From assembly GCF_000499845.2 (NCBI RefSeq), contig NC_023750.2:9693845-9757844 (forward strand): 64,000 nt of DNA, read 5' to 3'. Below, one piece after another: positions 34,301 through 46,006 of the stretch (position 1 is its first letter; each line of letters opens with the position of its first letter). The translations under genes and the position numbers were made by a program. The notes under the pieces were generated by a model. That model was given only the letters and a program-made list of their open reading frames with translations. It did no database searches and was not told where the DNA came from. The stretch is from Phaseolus vulgaris (taxonomy: Eukaryota > Streptophyta > Magnoliopsida > Fabales > Fabaceae).

Positions 34301-36808
34301 ATCGACGCACATGCGCCATTTCCCGTTGCTCTTCTTCACCAGTACGACGTTCGCCAACCATTCAGGGTACTGGACTTCCCTGATGTGGCCTGCAGCGAGG
34401 AGTTTCTAGGTCTCATCCTTGATCGCCTGCCTCCTCTCTTCATTAAATTTCCTTCTCCTTTGTCGCACCGGTCTCACCATGTTGTCCATCGCCAGATGAT
34501 GGCACAAGAAGTTGGGATCGATCCCGGGCATGTCCGAAGCGGACCAAGCAAACGCGTCCAGATGCCGCTCAATCACCTTGGCGATCTGGTCCTGGAGATC
34601 GACCTCCAGAGATCTTCCGAGCTTGAAAACTTTCCCCCCGATCTCCTTCTCGAGCCACTGCTCGACGGGTTTGGGCCTGGATTCTCTGGCGATCACCGCC
34701 TTGGCGATTCCCAGTTCCCTCACTTCCTCGGGGCGATTCTGCGCCTCTTCCTCCTCCAGGCCAGCCTCTCTCTCCCCCAGCTCAGCGTCTACCATCTCTA
34801 CATCCCTTCCAGCGATATCCTCTGCTGCCGGCGGTCTGGGCTTCACACCGGGAGGTGGGGTGGTTGTTACATAGCTCACGGACCTTTTGTTTTTCAGGCT
34901 ATTCTCATAGCACCTTTTCGCTTCTTTCTGGTCCGACTTGATCGTGATCACCACCCCTTCCATGGACGGCAGCTTCACCTTCATGTGCCGAGTCGATGGA
35001 ATTGCGCCTATCCTGTTAAGGGTGGGCCTTCCCAACAGGATGTTATATGCCGAAGGGGCGTTTACGATGAGGTACTTGATTTTCTCCGTCCTCGACCCAG
35101 CCTCATCTGTAAACGTGGTTCTCAGCTCAATGTACCCCCTGACCTCCACCTGGTCACCAGCGAATCCATATAAGCACCCTCCATAGGGCCTCAGCTGGTC
35201 AAGGGGCAGTTCCAGCTGCGTGAACGTCGGCCAGAACATCACGTCTGCCGAGCTTCCTTGGTCCACCAGAACTCGGTGGACCTTCCTCCCTGCTGTTATC
35301 AACGAAATAACTATGGGATCGTTGTCATGAGGCACAACGTCCCGAAGATCCTGCTTTGTGAACGTAATGTCCACCTCCGGTGAGTGATCTTCAAACATGT
35401 CCACTGCCATCACCGATCGCGCATACTTTTTCCTCTGCGATGCGGTGCATCCACCACCTGAGAAACCCCCTGCAATGGTGTGGATTTCCCCGTGGATTGG
35501 CATTTCGTGTTGTTGGGCTTCTCCACCTGCCGGCTGGGAACTCGACGCTCCCCCCGTCCTCCTATCCAGCAGATAGTCGTTCAGGAACCCGCTCTTAACC
35601 AGGTTGTCGAGCTGGTATCCTAAAGATAAACACGAGTCCAGGTTGTGGCCAAAGCACTGGTGGAACTCGCACCAGGCGTCCGGTTTTGACCCCAACATCT
35701 TGTCGCCCACCTTCTCGGGCGCCTTCAACCTAGCAGATATGTTAGGGATAGCGATCAGGTCCGCTAGTCCCATGACGAATTTGTGCTTAGGCGGGCGATT
35801 GTACTCTCGGTGTGCTGGTTGTTGGCGTGCTGGCGGTTGGCGCGCTTGGCTTCTTCCCTTATTTCTCCTATCGTAAGGATAGCGAGTCCTTTGGTCTTTT
35901 CTGGCCGCCGCTGCCGTTTCCAGCACCCTCTGTGGCTGGATCCTGGTCTGGGCGCGTGGCCTGGCGGGAGCCACGCTGCCTCTCTTCTCGGCGACTTCAC
36001 TCTCATCGGCGATGTGGGCCACCGCAAGTCGCCTGACTTCAGCAAACGTCGCTGGATGAGCCCTGATCAAGGCCTCGCAGAATGGCCCTGGCTGCACGCC
36101 CTTCTTGAAGGCATAGACCAGCATTTCTTCATCCTTGGCCGGCGATCTGACCATCTGCGCTCCGAAGCGATTGAGGTAGTCTCTGAGGGACTCCCCATGG
36201 TACTGCCTTATATCAAACAGATCATAGGACACCCTGGGCGGTGCCTTGTTCACAATATACTGCTCGACAAAGATTTTCGAGAATTGTTGAAAATTGGTTA
36301 TGTGGCCATTAGGCAGGCTCACAAACCACTCCATCGCCGTTCCCTGGAGCGTGCTCACGAACATCTTACAGTAGACGGCGTCCGACCCTCCCGACAGCAT
36401 CATCTGTGTGTGGAACGTGGTCAGATGAGCCTCTGGATCCTCCACGCCGGTAAAAACAGCTTTAACCGGAACCACGCTCGTGGGAATTGGCGTGTCGGTA
36501 ATCGCCTGAATGAAAGGCATTGGGAAAACACGAGGCGGCGTCGACGGTGCCACCTCTTCAGCAGAAGAACGAACCTGCTGCTCCTGAAGAGCTCGACGCA
36601 GCTCCTCAGCTACCTTGCTGAGCTCCTCGTTCCTGGCGCGAGAGGCGACCAGGTCTTCATGTATCCTTGCCTGCTCGACGCGCGAGGCTTCTACAGTGGC
36701 CTGCAACGAGCGCATCATTTCTGCCATCTGCGCCATGGTCATGGCGGCGTCGCCTTCAGCAGCGACGGGAGCCACGGGACTGGAACAATTGCTTCTCATC
36801 TTTCTCAT
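31355..36808 (-). pseudogene. gag-pol: T3 gag-pol polyprotein, one nonsense codon
   Basis: ATG at 36808 (MRKMRSNCSS); an in-frame ATG at 36838 is also possible. The frame runs to TAA at 31355-31357 with a single TAG at 34406-34408, just before the RT, where T5 has CAG. All domains are present: gag core, CHHC knuckle, protease DQGSS, RT YVDD, the full RT-RNase H linker that T2 lacks, degenerate first RNase H, archaeal-type RNase H, and integrase with HHCC finger, DDE core and GPF motif. Reversal of one base would give about 1817 codons; the copy may still act in trans through products of either half. Confidence 0.93.
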
Positions 36809-37167
36809 TAACTTCAGCGAACCACAGAAATACAGCAAATAACACTTCCACCACGATCGAATCAGCGATCAACCGGAGAAAACTCAAGAAACTGCGCAAG
36901 AACCCAAGAACACCGCAAACCTTCGCAGAAAACCACCAAAGAACTCGAACTTCCACCAGACAGATTGCGCACAAGCAACAAAAGACCTCACTCCACCGAT
37001 TGAAAGCCAAACAAACGGTACAAAACACAAACTCACCGAACGAAACTCAAAGAAACTGCAAACGACGGTTGCACCAGCACACAACCGCGCAGAAAACCTC
37101 GAAAACTTCCACGAACTCACGCTGTGGATGGGAGCACGTTTTACACGGTCCCACGGTGGGCGCCTGA
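36809..37167 (-). other. T3 leader and primer binding site
   Basis: The primer site, on the minus strand, lies at about 37165-37148 (AGGCGCCCACCGTGGGACC), two bases after the LTR. As in T2 the first base is A, and there is an extra G-to-A change near its end. The leader has no open frame of note. Confidence 0.65.
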
Positions 37168-37924
37168 TGATCCTGCCTGTTGACCGGAGCGCTGGAGAAT
37201 GCCTCGTCAAAGGATCGACGTGCGCGCCGCTTCTCACTTCCGTTCCTCCTCTGGATCTATCTCAAGAACCTGCAAAGAAACGATACGGCGCCGCTGCGGC
37301 CGATCGCACTCCGACGCTCAAGTCAGTGACGGTATCACCAAATACTAAGAACTGGAACCGTGCAAACTCTCTCTCTCACAAACAGCTCTGTCACTCGCAA
37401 GCGTAAAGTGTATGAACTGAACGTGCGTACCTCAGAAAGTTCGTTAAGAGCTCTTATATACCTGGTGATTTTCTCTCTCCTGGCAGTTACAGACTTGGAC
37501 ACGTGGCTCGTATCCAACTGTACACGTGCCATCATCTGGAGGCTCCCTGACTTGGCGCTGCTTTTACTCTCATTTTGGCTAAGTTACCTATGCATGGTAC
37601 TGCCCAGTGCATAGCTAACTTAGGAGTGCGATCCCTAATGAAACTGGCGAGTTAGGGTCTTCATACACCTTCCCTGTGGTCTCGCCGGCCGCCTTCATAA
37701 TCTGCTTCTCCTTCATCTTCGGCGATGTGCTTGTTCTGGCGACTTCATCCTCAACCTGGCGATCGCCTATTCTGGTAAGCTGGAGATCGGAACACGCCAA
37801 CTTAACAATCGGCGACTACACGTGCCTCCCGACTTCCTTCCTAACTGCCAACCTGGCGCCTTGTCAACACGCCTACACTGTAGCAGGGTGCCACGTCATC
37901 GCACCCGACCACCAGGGCGGTACA
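37168..37924 (-). repeat. T3 5' LTR
   Basis: 757 bp, nearly identical to 25860-26616. It is flanked by GTATC at 37925-37929. Confidence 0.93.
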
Positions 37925-37929
37925 GTATC

Positions 37930-38256
37930 ATAATGTTTTTGTGGGTTAAATTTGGAAAATTTATATTTTGTGGTTTTATATGTGTTTTTCAGTTTTTATA
38001 TTAGGTTATATTTTGCATTCGACACCTTCCTTTGTCTATTTGTTAAACACAAAAAGGGGAGAATGTTTGGGATGTTGGCTTGTATTTGTTGTGCATGGTT
38101 TGCAAAAAATGTGGTTATGCTTAATCTATGTTTAAATATCTTGTTATGATTGTATATTCTGGTTTGCTTGGTCTTCCCTTCTATTTTGCATGATCTCCTT
38201 GTGTCAAAATCTATAACACAACATCAGGGATTTGTCTTCATTAAATAAGGGGAGAT
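37930..38256 (+). other. C2 3' untranslated region and PPT
   Basis: Continues C2 after T3. It ends in AAATAAGGGGAGAT (38244-38256 region), the typical polypurine tract of SIRE-type elements directly before the LTR start TGTTG. No frame. Confidence 0.6.
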
Positions 38257-38470
38257 TGTTGAATAAGGAAGCTTTGATGATATTCAAATTTGTCTTGAAG
38301 ATCTGATGTTGTTTTGTGTGTGTGTCTAGTTAGGTAGATTTTGTCTTGTAAATTCACATCTCATTATGATCAAAGTAAACCTGATTTGAAATCTCTTTTA
38401 AATGTTTTGTTTCCAAATTTGTATTTATTTTAATTAGTTAATTCGTATATTAATCAGTTGATATTTGACA
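38257..38470 (+). repeat. C2 3' LTR, 5' portion
   Basis: Starts TGTTGAATAAGGAAGC and matches 23405-23640. Similarity ends at ATTAATCAGTTGA, the same point as in the left fragment, so the rest of the LTR is lost or diverged. Confidence 0.6.
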
Positions 38471-38919
38471 GTTGTCGTTTAGCAGTCAAATTGAATACGA
38501 TTCCAGCATAGACCTGTCTAACGCTATATAGATGATAGTATAGAAATGGTCAAATCACCCCAAGTCGTCTCCCAACGAATCCAATAGTGAGTCCAGTGAA
38601 CAAAATTCAAAACTTATCTACAAGCAATGAGGATTAACAATAACAATAAAGCATAAGGGGTTGTGATTGTTAAGCAAGAAAATATATATGATGATTTAAA
38701 AAAGTAAAGAACGCAAGTTGACTCCCAAGATATCTCACCATTGAATTCCTCACAGGTTCTCTAAAGATTATTCCTTTCTCAATCCTCAAACAGAGCTAAA
38801 CCAGATTGAACATGCGTCAATCTTATTCAACTTGAAACTCACTAGTAAAGAATGCGTCTACTAGTTTAATCAATACCCACTTTGTTCCATGCGTATAATC
38901 CATGGGAATGCTTATCTCC
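38471..38919. other. Unassigned sequence left of G1
   Basis: No frame. The CACCCCAAGTCGTCTCCCAA text resembles LTR sequence seen in plant gypsy elements, in reverse orientation, but I cannot name a family or place its ends. Confidence 0.35.
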
Positions 38920-39901
38920 TGATGTGAGTTGATTTTATGATTGTTCATTTAGGTGACACTTTAGATTTAGATTGAGATTTGTAGGCAATTAAGAGTGAAA
39001 ACCTAAGGAAAATCCCCACTAGACATTAACTTAACCAAGTGGTTAAGTAGATGTGAAAGTTCATTTAACAAAAGCAAAGGAAAAAGATAATGATAAGATA
39101 AACATGATGCCAAGATAAGGTGCGAAATTAAACAAGGAAAGCAAGAACAAAAGGTACTAACCGAATAGACATAATGAAATCACAACAAGAACATATTTAT
39201 GAATAGAATGGATGACAATGGAAGGAAAAGATGAAGGAATAAGGAAGCTTAAGAGAGTGGAGTTTGAGATAGGGAGCACACCACTTGAAGGATGAATTTA
39301 CTCCAAGATAAGTGTTGGAAGCCACCACTTGAGATCTCTCAAATTCTCACAAGATAAGACTAAAGGCTAAGAGGAACAAGCCTCACTAGCACCTCACACA
39401 AATTGTGCAGAGTAACTTTTATTCTATTCAATTCAACTTGTAAAATACACCAAGTAGGCCTCTTATTTACAGGTGTAGGAGCCTTGGAGAACAAGCTAAA
39501 GGGGTAGGATGGGAAAAGGGAAAAAATGGGCAGCCTTAAGGTTTGACTAAGTCAATCCCGCATCCTAGGCTTGTTCTTCTAGAAACTAGGTCAAAATGCC
39601 TTCCGAAAGGGCTAGGAACAAGCTAAAATGACCCACACCCGCTATTATGCTAAAAGTACCTTATTCTAGCCTATATTTGCTATTTGGACCCCTAAAGTGA
39701 GCCAAATTATTTACAACATATTTTTATCTTATAAGAAGACCAAAGGGAAGAATAGTTGGTGTGATAGTTTATGCTCAGGTTCTCTGGTGAGGTCCATGTG
39801 ATCCTTGGTGGGTTTATGAATTGGTCGTTGAGATGACAGTTCACCATGTGCTTTGTCTTTTGTTTCCTTGGTCATCTTCGTAGCTACTTGGGTTGTATCA
39901 T
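38920..39901 (-). repeat. G1 3' LTR
   Basis: 982 bp. On the plus strand it starts TGATGTGAGTTGATT and ends GGGTTGTATCA. On the minus strand it is preceded by GAACTTGGGGGGCA, a good PPT. A minus-strand frame at 39729-40169 is mostly LTR and not a gene. Left flank is TCTCC; the right target copy is lost. Confidence 0.8.
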
Positions 39902-40169
39902 GCCCCCCAAGTTCAAGAGAACTCGACCTTGAATTCAGAACTTCTGCAGATAGCATAGTTAGTTTGTTCACATAAAAGATAGTGCAATGATAGGGATATG
40001 AACTCAACTTATGTTTTTTAACTGTTGGGAGTGCAAAAGACGGGGTTCTATTTACAGACCAAGTTTTAAAATAATGTTTGGGAATGACAAATCTTTGTGA
40101 TGAAAATCCTCTTAAAAGGTGGAAATGTTCAAATCTTTCAAGATTTTCAAGGATGTGTTTGAAAATCAT

Positions 40170-40900
40170 CCCTAAAATTCTTTAAGAAAGATGGTAAGTA
40201 AGTAGAAACCTTTGGGAATGAAAAAGAAAAGGAAGAAGTATACCGTGAAGGCGCAATTATTTTTGGGAGGTCTAACAAGATGAAACCCTTTTTACTTTGC
40301 TCGGATTTCTCATTTTCTCTTTTTGTTTTTATTTGTATTTGTTCTGTAGTTGCCAACTTGGTGCTTCTAGTTGGACAGTTGGTAGCGATGTGCCTAAAAC
40401 CTAAACATTTAAAATATTTCATATTGGAAGTTTTGGTTGGTGACTTAGTGGTAGAGGTGAAAAGGTGGTCTTTAGAAACTTTTTGGTGTGTAGTGATTTC
40501 TTTTGAAGAATGGGAAGGAGAAGTTTTTGTATAAATGTTGTTTGAATCCTTCCTTGAAGTTTTGTAGAAGCCATCACTATTAGTATTTTTGAAAGTTGTT
40601 TTCTTCGAAATTTGTGATTCCACCTTGATGGCTAGGTGAACCAACTTCTTTAAATAAGAGTACTCATATACTTCTAACACATCTCAAATTTCTCGCCTCA
40701 AACCACTCACAAACATAGTTATCTTTGACTCATCACTATTATGCATATTAATTTTAGTCAAAGTTTTTTCTAAATTCTTAAAATATTACTTTACCGTCCT
40801 AGGTCCTTGATGAAGTCGTTGGAGCTTCAACAAGTGTTCCTTCCTATAAGAAGGAACAAACTGCGCGCGCATACATGCTTTCAAATCATACCAAGAGACC
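40170..40900 (-). pseudogene. gag: G1 gag, C-terminal part
   Basis: Minus-strand reading from the G2 insertion site gives VVSWYDLKACMRAQFVPSYR, LLKLQRLHQGPRTVK, a stop, DESKITMFVSGLRREI, a stop, then an open frame 40680-40147 with KLVHLAIKVESQISKK. A zinc knuckle near 40400 reads YFKCLGFRHIATNC, so its first Cys is replaced by Tyr. It ends near the PPT without any protease or RT. Confidence 0.75.
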
Positions 40901-40905
40901 ACGGT

Positions 40906-42544
40906 TGATGTGAGTTGATTAGGAGATGATTTATTATGTGACACTTTTAAGAATTAGAATCAAGATTCTCAAGCAATTCAAGAACACAAATCAAGAACAA
41001 ATAACCGAATTGAATCTAAGATATAAACACACTAAACCGAATGAAAACCCATGATAAGGAAAATGAACCGATTGAAACTCCATTAAGGACACATGAATCG
41101 GTTAGAAATATCAAACAAGCAAATCTACCGATTGAAATGAAGAACAACACAACACAAACCAATTAGAATCAAGAATTTACAACTGTACCGACCAGTCCTC
41201 GGAAGTCGTTGACTGCTAGTAATGGTGGTCCACGTAAGTTGGGTCCCACAAGCGGCATGGGCCAGTGTCTCGCAAGCGACGCAAGCCAAGGTGCCGAAGA
41301 GGGGTCAGACGTCGATCACCAGGATGTGCTGATGTGTCCTCGACAACAGAGTGAGGGCGATGTGACATCGGGCATTGGTGAGTCAAACAGCAGAGCTGAG
41401 CCACGAGAGGTGGATCCCAAACAACACACCAGTTATCTGTAGGGAGAAGCCTACATCACGAGGGGTCCATGCGTGTGGTGTGAGTAGCGCACTCAGGCAT
41501 AGAAAAAGTAAAGAACCACTGGATGCGTTTAGGCCCATGAGTGAAAACAGCAGAAACCTTAGACTATAAAAAGGGTAGTAAGAAACCTAACAAGGTACGC
41601 AATATTTATGCGATACACACACAGTTTACACAGAGCTTTTACAGCTAAGAGTTTTGGTGTTTCCTAGCCCAAATATTGACTTGAGTGTCAGAGTGCAAAC
41701 GGTCTCTAGGGCGCCCCTTTGTCTTTGCAGGTACAGGGTGTTTGATCGAAGGAAAGCACGAACCTAGACAGAGAGAATTGGGCGTGTGATCGTTGTTGGA
41801 ATACGAAGGCAATCGAGTCAACCGGCAGGAACAACAACATTTAACCGTTTAAAGATGAAGAACAATGAACAAGACATGTTTTAGAGTTTGATATGGATTG
41901 GACATGGAAGAAGAAGATGAAAAGGTTGGAAAAACTTATGTGGTTGATGCAAGGGAAGATGAACATGCCACTTGGAAGGTGAATAGGCTCCAAGATGAGT
42001 GAAGGTTGCCGCCACTTAAGAGCTCCCAAAGACTCACAAGATAAGACTAGGAGAAGGAGAACAAGTCTCACAAAATCTCTCTCAATTTGAGAAGAGTAAC
42101 TTTACTTTCAAAATTCAATATCAATCTATCTTTTACAAGAGCCAAGCACCTCTATATATAGTGTAGAGGGCAGTCATTCAAGGAAAAAGTGGGAAGAAGG
42201 CAAATGAAAAGGCATTTGAGAATGCCACCCAAACAAGACACATGCTCCATGGAAAAGTGTGACTTTTCTACTACTTCATAAGTCCTATACTCTTATTCAT
42301 ACTTTCCCTTTTATGTTCTATTTTAAATTCACTCTAAAAGAATTTACAAAGAGACATTAATTGAAGCTCATGGGCTTATGCTTTTGTTGGATTTGGCCTC
42401 AATGTTAAGAGCACTAATACGAAGAACTTCAAATGTTTTGCTCCTTGACTATTTCTCCTATTGATGACATCTTTATTTGCTTGTTGAGATGACCCTTCAA
42501 GTTTAACATCCTTGGTCATCTTCATGTATTTTTGGGTCACATCA
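40906..42544 (-). repeat. G2: solo LTR of the G1 family, inserted in G1 gag
   Basis: Ends are the inverted repeats TGATGTGA and TCACATCA, with a perfect ACGGT duplication at 40901-40905 and 42545-42549. Removing it restores G1 gag in frame (KRPTV-VSWYD). Without S1 its length is about 984 bp, matching the 982-bp G1 LTR. It is more diverged from the G1 LTRs than these are from each other. Minus-strand frames here (42376-42576) are LTR read-through. Confidence 0.88.
41184..41833 (+). repeat. S1: Tat-like solo LTR inside G2
   Basis: 650 bp, TGTACCGACC...CCGGCAGGAACA, perfect target duplication ACAAC at 41179-41183 and 41834-41838. Both ends resemble the Tat LTRs of this window but the body differs, so it marks another subfamily. 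CTATAAAAAGG near 41564 is a likely TATA box. Confidence 0.88.
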
Positions 42545-42549
42545 ACGGT

Positions 42550-42649
42550 TGGCCTTTTGTTTAGCCCAATGTCCATTACAGTTTGTTGCCACCATTGGTT
42601 GGCATAGTCTAAAAAAACCAGGGAAGCTAACCTAACCTTTTGGTCCTCG
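42550..42649 (-). pseudogene. gag: G1 gag, middle part
   Basis: About 100 bp between the G2 and T4 insertions. Minus strand reads TEDQKVRLASLVFLDYANQW and MDIGLNKRP. It joins 48515-48931 on one side and 40900 on the other with no lost bases. Confidence 0.75.
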
Positions 42650-42654
42650 GTGAC

Positions 42655-42985
42655 TGTCGCGGAAGACTCGAACGAAGAAAGAAGATTGAATCTAGATTTA
42701 CTGGATGAGGTCAGGGAGGAGGCAAGAGTAAAGGCCGAGGCAGTAAAAAGGAGGATTGAGCGAAGGTATAACTCTAAGGTAATGCCAAGGCAGTTTAAAG
42801 AGGGCGACCTGGTGATGAGGAAGGCCCATCAGTACGAGATGGAGAACAAGTTATCGCCAAAGTGGACGGGACCGTTCAGAATAACCGAGGTGCTCGGGAA
42901 CGGCGCCTACCGCTTAGAGACGTTAGAAGGAGGGGCGATTCCTCGCACCTGGAACGCCACACACCTCAACTTATGTTACAGTTAA
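42655..42985 (+). pseudogene. gag-pol: T4 integrase C-terminal fragment
   Basis: Open from the truncation point to TAA at 42983-42985. It reads VAEDSNEERRLNLDLL through KWTGPFRITE and ends TWNATHLNLCYS. The catalytic core is missing, so no enzyme could be made. It matches T2 11969-12293 nearly base for base. Confidence 0.9.
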
Positions 42986-43047
42986 AGCTTTGTAAGTAAA
43001 GACGAACATGAAGAGATTTACATGCTTTCTGTTAAAACAGTTTGAAA

Positions 43048-43099
43048 GGGGGTGCTCTTTTTTCCCTAAGGAGGGTTTTTAATGAGGCCACCCAATAAA
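43048..43099 (+). promoter_or_regulatory. Conserved post-pol hairpin block (T4)
   Basis: Same G-run, CCCTAAGGAGGG, T-run, AATGAGGCC and AATAAAG order as in T1-T3, with GTGCTC in place of CACTC. Confidence 0.6.
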
Positions 43100-43224
43100 G
43101 CAGAGTTTTCAAGCTTAAGTTTTCTGAGATTGCATGCCTTTTGTTTTGAAAGTTTTTAGAAAAAAGACCTTATCACTCGTACGTGATTTAAGGAAAGATC
43201 GAAGTTATGCTGCATGCTTTCTAG

Positions 43225-43680
43225 TAAAAGTTTTAAAGTCCCCATCATCTTTCGGCGATCGGTGGCATCAGTAAAAGTTTTAAAGTCCTCATCGTCTTTC
43301 GGCGATCGGAGGCTCCAGTGATGATTAAAGACCTCGACGCTCTCGTGCGTCTTGAGGCAAGAAGAGAAAAAGTCCTCCTTGCCTTTGAGCAAGTGCAGGC
43401 AAGAAGAAGTCCTCCTTGCCTTTGAGCAAGTGCAGGCAAGAAGAAGTCCTCCTTGCCTTTGAGCAAGTGCAGGCAAGAAGAAGTCCTCCTTGCCTTTGAG
43501 CAAGTGCAGGCAAGAAGAAGTCCTCCTTGCCTTTGAGCAAGTGCAGGCAAGAAGAAGTCCTCTTCGCCTTTGAGCGAGTGCAGGCGAGAAAGAGAAAAAG
43601 TCCTTCTCACCTTAGAGTGAGTTCAGGCAAGAAAAAGTCTTTCTCACCTTAGACTGAGTTCAGGCAAGATGAACTGAAAA
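43225..43680 (+). repeat. T4 3'-region minisatellites
   Basis: Two 48-bp-type units (43225-43320), then about six 37-bp units of the T2 type (starts at 43401, 43438, 43475, 43512, 43549), then two CTTCTCACCTTAGA units. T2 has five and eight copies of the first two types, so arrays expand and contract between close relatives. Confidence 0.88.
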
Positions 43681-44402
43681 GTCAGGGGTGTTCGTGACCT
43701 TAAACGGTGGGAAGGGAAGGAAAACGCCTTTTCCCCTTTAAGTGAAACATCAATATTGACCCAGTAAAACCAGATCATTGTTTTGTGACTCAGGGAGGTA
43801 GAGGAGGATCCGATAGGTGCCTCTACCCCCAGATGAGGGAACAATGGTCAAGGTTATGAAGGTAAGAAAGGTCACATCGCCAGAACCTTACGGCGATGAG
43901 AAGAATTCCAGGCGATGACAGGAGTAAGGACTCACGTTGCTGGGCAGATCAGGTAAACTGTGTTTTAGTGCTAGTTTGAGTTGGAACCTGCTGCCTAGTA
44001 AGTAACTATTATGTTAAGGTTTGTTGCCTTGAGTTCGCAAGTTATATTACATGTCGTCGCATGTCGTCGCTTGAAAGTTAATAGTTGCTCAAGTTTACTT
44101 TGAGTTAATAGTTTGATAAATTGTTATGAGATTAACAGTTTAATCAAGTTCAAAGCAGTGTGTGAATAGTTAAGCCTGAAGCATCGTTGAGTGAAGTCGT
44201 TTGAGTAAGTTTCACCAGTTATGTTGATTAACCACACAACGGGTAAGAGGCATTTAAAGCGAAGTATCAGAAAACAACTGTTCAACAATGAAAGTTATAC
44301 AAGAAGTGGCTGTTCGAGTTTGTATACAAATGTAAATAGTTACATAAGCAGTAAAATTACAGACGAAGTTTTTAACAAAAACAAGGTGATGGAGGGCGGC
44401 AG
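43681..44402. other. T4 spacer before opposite-strand gene
   Basis: Non-coding and collinear with 13313-13977 in T2, with small gaps. ATGTCGTCGC is duplicated in tandem near 44053. Confidence 0.5.
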
Positions 44403-45808
44403 CTAGTCTTCAGAAGGCACGATCTTCCCATCCACCACCTCGTTGCAGATTGACACCATGGAGAGGTCGAGCTCGGGGTATTGGCATGCTACTTGCTCCA
44501 GGGCGGCGTCAAACCCGGCGGTGAGGACTTGGGCAGTGCTCTGCTCGAGCTCTTGTGTTTGTTTCTTCAGCTTTTCGGTTTCCTCGCGAGCTCGAGCAAG
44601 GTCTTCAGCAACCTTTTTGCCTTCGTCCCGAGCCTGGGCCAACTCTGCAGCAATCTTTGAGGCCTCCTCTCGAGATTTGGCGAGCTCAGCAATGGCATCG
44701 TCCCTTTCCTTTTCAACCTTCCCAAGGAGCACCTCCCGATCTGCTGACCTTTTCTCAAGGTTTTCCACCTTGGTCCCATCCGCCTTCTGTGCAGCCTCCA
44801 AGTCCGCCACCTTGAGCCTGTAAGGGACAAGCTTGCTTTCCAAGTCGATCTTCTCTTGGACTTGAAGATGCAGTTTCTGGCACAGGTCGGAAGCCTCTTT
44901 GTGCGTGCTTCTTAGCTCGGCGTCCATGGCGTCCTCCAGCCTTGAATGGTCGATCTCCGCCATCATCAGGTTGCAAGAAAGCTTTTCTGCCTCGATCCTT
45001 ATCAGGCGGTTTGACTCCTTCAGCGCAGAGTTTTCCTCTTGAAGCTTCTTGAGTGAGTCCTTCACAGCTCTTGATACAATCGAAGGAAGATCCTCCGCCA
45101 TCATCTTCAGTCGGGCTGTGAAGGGTCCCAAGATCTCTTCGAAGGAGGTTGGGAGGTTTGAAGTTGTTGCTGGAGGTGTTGTGGGGGTTTGGTGCTGACT
45201 TTCACCACCACCCTCTTGAGTTGGTAGGGCAAGCGGGGCTTCTTGCCGTGGTGGTGAGGTCAGAGATTCTGTTATCAAAATTGGCGAGATCTGAGCACCC
45301 TCATCTCCTCCTGGTGCGGCCCCAGCAATAGAAGTGGTGGAAGGAGGACCCTCTCCAACAGATACGAATGGTGTGGAGGCGCTTGGAGGGTTCTCTATGA
45401 AGTTTGGGTCGCTGCTTTCGACCACTGGGGGTGCGGCGGCCAAGGGCGTCGCTTGGACTGGTGGTAGTGGAGCTGGAGGTGAGGGCGGTGTTGGTGTTGG
45501 AAGCGCAGGCGGTGTAGAGGTGGCCACCCTTTTCCTTTTGGTAACAAGGCCATCCTCAGTTTCTTCATCATCCTCTTCGTCCTCCTGTACCACCTGAGGA
45601 GTCTTCCTCTTGGGTTTCCTCAGAACCAGCTTCTTCCTTTGGGGGGCGGGTAGAGCCCCCGAAGGAGTTGGACCTTGGGGAGGAGTCTTGCCTTGAGCAG
45701 CCGCGATCTCCACCACCAAGTTGGGCACGGTTTGGGAGCCCGCCGCAAGCTTGTGAGATCGGGCGATCGCCCTCAGTTCCGCTAGCTTTCCTTTTCCCAG
45801 CATGTTAT
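44403..45808 (-). CDS. T4 opposite-strand gene, coding exon 2 (coiled-coil protein)
   Basis: Exon start 45808 after TGTGCAG, open to the stop at 44403. It has KGKLAELRAIARSHK, RKPKRK, an acidic run, KRKR, a Pro/Thr-rich linker, about 200 residues of coiled coil and LDLSMVS with EVVDGK. This exon is intact and is the reference against which the T2 frameshift can be placed. Confidence 0.75.
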
Positions 45809-46006
45809 CTGCACAAGGTAAAGAACAGATGAGCAACCAAAACAGAAGCAAAGGACACAGGTATATTCATGCAGAGGTAACACAAGCAATACATGGATAA
45901 AAGATCAGAGTCAACACAGAATAATAGAATGACAAAGTAGAGTGGTGAAGACGCTAAGTTAGTATTAACTCGAAGTGAAGGACTTGGTGTGGAGGTAGGA
46001 GCTAAC

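Larger units (their letters stand above)
25860..37924 (-). mobile_element. T3: complete Tat-lineage retrotransposon with TSD
   Basis: T3 is 12,065 bp, two 757-bp LTRs (25860-26616 is 3', 37168-37924 is 5'), perfect target duplication GTATC at 25855-25859 and 37925-37929. The LTRs differ at only about four sites by eye, so this is a fairly young copy. It is inserted in the 3' region of C2. Coding damage is light: one nonsense codon in gag-pol and one in the opposite-strand gene. Confidence 0.95.

Noticed and set aside
33401..36811. Long plus-strand frames opposite T3 gag-pol (for example 35783-36811) and similar ones opposite T5 pol
   Set aside because: They are shadows of the highly constrained pol frame with no domain of their own. 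They differ from the true antisense gene, which lies in the 3' region.
39729..40169. Separate 146-codon gene on the minus strand
   Set aside because: It spans the G1 PPT and LTR start, and its second half is LTR sequence also present in solo LTR G2.
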